64,000 nucleotides of DNA from Pseudomonas sp. H1h (lineage in GTDB: Bacteria; Pseudomonadota; Gammaproteobacteria; Pseudomonadales; Pseudomonadaceae), in contig NZ_AYMJ01000014.1 in NCBI RefSeq assembly GCF_000633255.1, forward strand, positions 122,904 through 186,903. Direction: 5' to 3'. Position 1 is the stretch's first letter; every line of letters begins with the position of its first letter. The position numbers and the translations under genes are program-made. The notes under the pieces were generated by a model. That model was not told the origin of the DNA and did no database searches. It saw only the letters and a program-made list of their open reading frames with translations. Below are positions 60,439 to 64,000 of the stretch, in pieces.

Positions 60439-63400
60439 GTGCGTGCCCCTTCGCTGGTCAATGAGCGCCAGGGCGCTTCGTACAAGGGGCGATACAACGC
60501 GTCGCACCAACCGGAGAACGTTTCGTCGGCAATCAATGCATCGAAGTCGGCGAATTGTCGGGAAAGCGCAGGGCTCTCGCGGCGCTCGCCTTCGCTGTTC
60601 TGGCCGTCGCCTTCGTAGGCTTTTCGGGCAGCAGCGTCGGCCTTGAGCGGGTCAGTCTGCGCAAGCCAGGCGAAGGCGGTCTTTACCGCAACCGGCAGTG
60701 GCTGGCGCATGCCGGCCTGCCAGGCGAGCAGCAGATCACCAAGGAAACGCACAGCCCTGTCCTGCTCCATCGGCTCAAGCAGCAACGTATCGTCACTCGC
60801 CACCAACGCCGTGCTCAGCGTGAGCCCGCTCGCGCAAGCCACCAGGTGATTGACCCAGGGTTTGGTCAACCGATGCCATTTTCGACTTTTGATCGAGCCG
60901 ATGCTGTTGGGAATGGTCGTGACCGACAACACGCCACCGTCCGCTCGTTGATGCAAACCGGCAAGCCAACCTTCAACGCGTACACCCTGCAATTCAAGAT
61001 TGACCGGGATCGCACTGGTCAAGGGCGTTGGCCACAACGCCAGAAGCTGTTGGTAACGTTGCAGCAAGTCCGGTAACGGCTCGATCAACTCCCTCTGGAG
61101 ACATTCACCGAAACCGGCCATGGGCAGCAAGCCACTGTTTTGCAGACGCCGGGCCTGATCCTCAAGCGCACGATCGACATTGTGTGGCTGCCTGAGTGCG
61201 GCTTCGAGCAGGCTGTCGCTCAGTGTGTAGCGCTGCAACGCATCGAGCACAAAAGGTTCTTCGTCAGCCAGCGGGGCCTCAGCGGCCTCGAAATACACTT
61301 TGAGTCGCTGAGTGAAAAAGTGCCGGATCGGATTACGCAGGAAGTCCTGCAGCAAGGCCAGGCTCAATGGTTCTTCTTGAACATGCGGCGCCAGTAATTG
61401 CGCTTCGTGTTGCGACTCATGGAGTTGGTGTAAAACCTGCCATTCACGGGCATAGCTGAACAGCTGATCGCCTTCATGGAAATAGCGTGAGCTGAACGGT
61501 TGCAGTGGATGCTCCTCGGTCATGGCGCTCAACAGATCCCGCTGTTCATCGAGCAACCGCCAGCCGCTGGCAAGGTGGTCGCGCAACTGGCCGATCAGCA
61601 CCGACGCGGGACGCTCACTGTTGTCGCGAATACTACGCCCGACCCAACTGATGTACAGCTGATCACGTGCAGACAGCAGCGCTTCGAGCAACAGATAGCG
61701 ATCGTCTTCACGCCGCGAACGGTCCCCTGGACGGTAATCACTGCCCATGAGGTCGAAGTCCAGCGGCGGTTGCGCCCGGGGGTAGTCGCCATCGTTCATC
61801 CCCAGCAAACAGACTAGTTTGAACGGGATCGCCCGCATGGGCATCAGCGTGCAAAAGTTTACCGCACCGGCGAGAAAACGCTGGGAGAGGCGCCCTTGAT
61901 CCAGTCCCGCGAGCCAGGCTTCTCGGACCACCGTCAACGGCAGTTCATCGACCAACCCTACGGACTCGCAGGTTTTCAGCCAGGTCTCGCGCAGCTCTTC
62001 AAGTTGCGTCAGCAGATAATCGTCGTGCTCGTTACTGGCCTTGAAAAACAACTGCATCAGGACTTGCAGACGCAGGCCCCACGCCTTGGGTTGAGCGGCC
62101 TGAGTGAGCTCGTGATGGGCCCGTTCCAATGCGTCGAGCAAAGCAACCAAGGGCCCGATCAACGCAGCATCAAGACCACCGATCTCATCATAAGGCTCAA
62201 TACCCGCGCAGGCGCTGGAGCTGCCGACGGCGTACCCCAGCAGCATTCGCCGCAGGCCGAAATGCCAGCTGTTCTGCTCCAGCTCATCCGGCAAGCCCAG
62301 ACCGGCACGCTGTTCGGCGTTCATGCCCCAGCGCACCCCCGCCCCTTCGATCCAGCGATGCAGCGTTGGCAGATCACGCTCTTGCACGCCAAAACGGGCG
62401 CGTAGTGCGGGAACGTCAAGCAGGTCGAGGATCTCACTGACCGGGAAACGACTGTCCGGCAATTTGAGCAGGTGCTCGACTGCAATCAGCAATGGGTCCC
62501 GGCCGCGCTGCCCTTGGTCGGCCAAAGTGAAAGGGATGAAGCGTGGATCATGCCGATCCAGTTGACCAAAGACTGCCCGAATATGCGGTGCATAGCTGTC
62601 GACGTCCGGCACCATCACGATCACATCGCGTGGACGCAGATCCGGATTGGCGCTGAAGCGTGCGAGCAACTGATCGTGGAGGATCTCCACTTCACGCTGA
62701 GCGCTGTGGGCAATGTGAAAGCGGATGGACTCGTCGTGTTCGAGATCAACAGCAGGCCAGTATTCACGTGTTTCGTTGAGTGGCCGCAATTCGAGGATAT
62801 CGTCCTGAAGCTGATTGAGCAGGTTCTGTGGCTGATTCTCACTGAACAGGTCGATACGCCCATCGCGAAAAGCAGCGCGATAGCTGTTGGGGTCGTCATA
62901 ACTGTCCAGCAGGTTGATGTAATCGCGACCCTGCTTGCCCCACGCGGCAAGTAGCGGGTGGGCGTGTTGATGCAACGCATCGGGATCGAGTACCGCTGGC
63001 ATTCCGGTCTTGCGACTTTGGCGCTTGTATTGATGGCGCAGCAGATCCTTGTCCGCAACGATATCGGCCCAATGATGCCGGCAAGGGTTATGCACACACA
63101 GCAGCACCTGGCTGAAACGCGCAAGTCCCGCCAACGCCTCGAGCACTTGGGCCGGCAATGAAGATATGCCGAACACGATCACCCGCGTTGGCAGTCCCGC
63201 AGGTGCCTGCTCAAGGGCGTTTATGCGCTCGATAAATCGCTGGTGAACACCGGCTCGACTCTGCGCCATGCCCTGTTCACCCACGTCCTCCAACAGCGCA
63301 CGCCACAGTTCAGCCTGCCAACAACTGACGGGGGGTAGTGGCTTCACCTCGCCTCTGACATTGCGTAACTGGTGCCGGCCTTCGGCCCAATCTTCGAGCC

Positions 63401-63887
63401 AATCAGCCCGATACACCTGGTATTGGTCAAAGAGGTCCGCCAAGCGTTCGGACAACTGGTAGCGCTTGCGCAAATCGGTGTCATGAGTAAGGAAGCGTTG
63501 CAACGGCTCAAAATGCGGGCGATCAATCACCTGCGGCAACAAGCGCATCAGTCGCCAGGTCAACGGGGCTTTGTCGAGCAGGGATGTGGCCGGGATTTCG
63601 TCGCGGCCCAACACCATACGGTAGAGCTGCCACATGAAACTGCCAGGGAGTTGCACATCGATGGCAGCGGCTATCCCGCAGCCACCGAGGTCATCCTCTT
63701 CAGGGTCTTCAGCCAGAGCCAGTTTCAGCCACTGGGCGATACCGTTGCTCTGCACCAGAGCGATTTCATTCTCCAAGGGCGCCAATGGATAGCGCCGCAT
63801 GATGCTGACCACCAGGCTGCGTAGTTCGTCCAGGCTATTGCTCTGGACCACCATGAATGCAGCGTTGAGGGACGAGGCGTCCGGCAT
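60435..63887 (-). CDS. recC: Exodeoxyribonuclease V subunit gamma, RecC
   Basis: This 1150-residue subunit holds the RecBCD complex together and scans for the Chi-type signal. It shows the inactivated helicase fold of RecC: MVVQSNSLDELRSLVVSIMR at the start, NGIAQWLKLALAEDPEEDD, VFGISSLPAQVLEALAGLAR, and LVCLLGMNDGDYPRAQPPLD in the middle. AAGGAAGCTTTT before ATG 63887 supports this start. It is first in the recCBD operon; the promoter should lie in 63888-64000. Confidence 0.96.
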   Translation of the reverse strand: MPDASSLNAAFMVVQSNSLDELRSLVVSIMRRYPLAPLENEIALVQSNGIAQWLKLALAEDPEEDDLGGCGIAAAIDVQLPGSFMWQLYRMVLGRDEIPATSLLDKAPLTWRLMRLLPQVIDRPHFEPLQRFLTHDTDLRKRYQLSERLADLFDQYQVYRADWLEDWAEGRHQLRNVRGEVKPLPPVSCWQAELWRALLEDVGEQGMAQSRAGVHQRFIERINALEQAPAGLPTRVIVFGISSLPAQVLEALAGLARFSQVLLCVHNPCRHHWADIVADKDLLRHQYKRQSRKTGMPAVLDPDALHQHAHPLLAAWGKQGRDYINLLDSYDDPNSYRAAFRDGRIDLFSENQPQNLLNQLQDDILELRPLNETREYWPAVDLEHDESIRFHIAHSAQREVEILHDQLLARFSANPDLRPRDVIVMVPDVDSYAPHIRAVFGQLDRHDPRFIPFTLADQGQRGRDPLLIAVEHLLKLPDSRFPVSEILDLLDVPALRARFGVQERDLPTLHRWIEGAGVRWGMNAEQRAGLGLPDELEQNSWHFGLRRMLLGYAVGSSSACAGIEPYDEIGGLDAALIGPLVALLDALERAHHELTQAAQPKAWGLRLQVLMQLFFKASNEHDDYLLTQLEELRETWLKTCESVGLVDELPLTVVREAWLAGLDQGRLSQRFLAGAVNFCTLMPMRAIPFKLVCLLGMNDGDYPRAQPPLDFDLMGSDYRPGDRSRREDDRYLLLEALLSARDQLYISWVGRSIRDNSERPASVLIGQLRDHLASGWRLLDEQRDLLSAMTEEHPLQPFSSRYFHEGDQLFSYAREWQVLHQLHESQHEAQLLAPHVQEEPLSLALLQDFLRNPIRHFFTQRLKVYFEAAEAPLADEEPFVLDALQRYTLSDSLLEAALRQPHNVDRALEDQARRLQNSGLLPMAGFGECLQRELIEPLPDLLQRYQQLLALWPTPLTSAIPVNLELQGVRVEGWLAGLHQRADGGVLSVTTIPNSIGSIKSRKWHRLTKPWVNHLVACASGLTLSTALVASDDTLLLEPMEQDRAVRFLGDLLLAWQAGMRQPLPVAVKTAFAWLAQTDPLKADAAARKAYEGDGQNSEGERRESPALSRQFADFDALIADETFSGWCDALYRPLYEAPWRSLTSEGART

Positions 63888-64000
63888 AAAAGCTTCCTTG
63901 GAAAAGTACAAAAGCCAGGGCAGAACCTTAGCACTGTCGGCAGGCTGTGACAGCCGGAAGGGGCACCTGCATGTCGTAGGAACTTTCCTGCGGGCAAAAC

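Overview
The window reads as a Pseudomonas chromosome, most likely from the P. fluorescens group. The evidence is recognisable Pseudomonas gene families (yfiRNB, mmsAB, recCBD with ATGA overlaps), a GC-rich backbone, and many copies of the REP element with core GTGGGAGCGGGCTTGCTCGC that is typical of that group. This assignment is an inference from sequence features and was not tested by database search.

Bases 1 to about 17,190 look accessory. No REP element was seen there, base composition varies, and mobile-element families dominate. The left part carries the end of an MFS transporter gene, a GlxA-type regulator, a short-chain dehydrogenase, a SCO1/PCuAC copper-chaperone pair, an NTF2-like protein, and an isocyanide hydratase-like DJ-1 protein divergent from a second GlxA/FtrA-type regulator. 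From 7.8 to 11.9 kb comes a run of genes, most separated by stem-loops: a glycine-zipper protein, DUF932, a YqaJ exonuclease, a cysteine-rich protein and a short RadC. An inovirus Gp2-like HUH protein, an AlpA regulator and an AT-rich gene of unknown function follow. A two-gene ATPase/HNH pair resembling the Septu (PtuA/PtuB) anti-phage system closes this region. The right edge is marked by a tandem 12-bp repeat, a tRNA-3'-end-like CCA segment and a terminator (17,092-17,228). I read this as a candidate attachment site. No integrase lies in the window.

Bases 17.2 to 64 kb look like core or strain-variable chromosome. In order they hold: an EamA transporter with a histidine-rich tail, a DUF2252 protein, two GNAT acetyltransferases, an ArnT-like glycosyltransferase facing a histidine phosphatase, and a chemoreceptor. 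Next come a phospholipase-like/DUF1302/DUF1329 group and an operon of an alkyl-DHAP-synthase-like flavoprotein, a GlpD-like dehydrogenase and an FGGY kinase with a divergent AraC regulator. A D-aminoacylase/RpiR/GntP operon follows, then five tandem 127-bp units of paired REPs. After that are redox genes (an SDR, mdaB, a ygiN-like gene, LysR regulators), a TauE exporter, a cupin, mmsAB with a divergent LysR regulator, the yfiR-yfiN-yfiB c-di-GMP module and recC-recB-recD.

The most interesting candidates are the Septu-like pair with its uncharacterised AT-rich neighbour, the phage-type recombination cassette with hairpins between genes, the zinc-ribbon protein interrupted by a glycine zipper, and the AGPS-like/GlpD-like/kinase operon.
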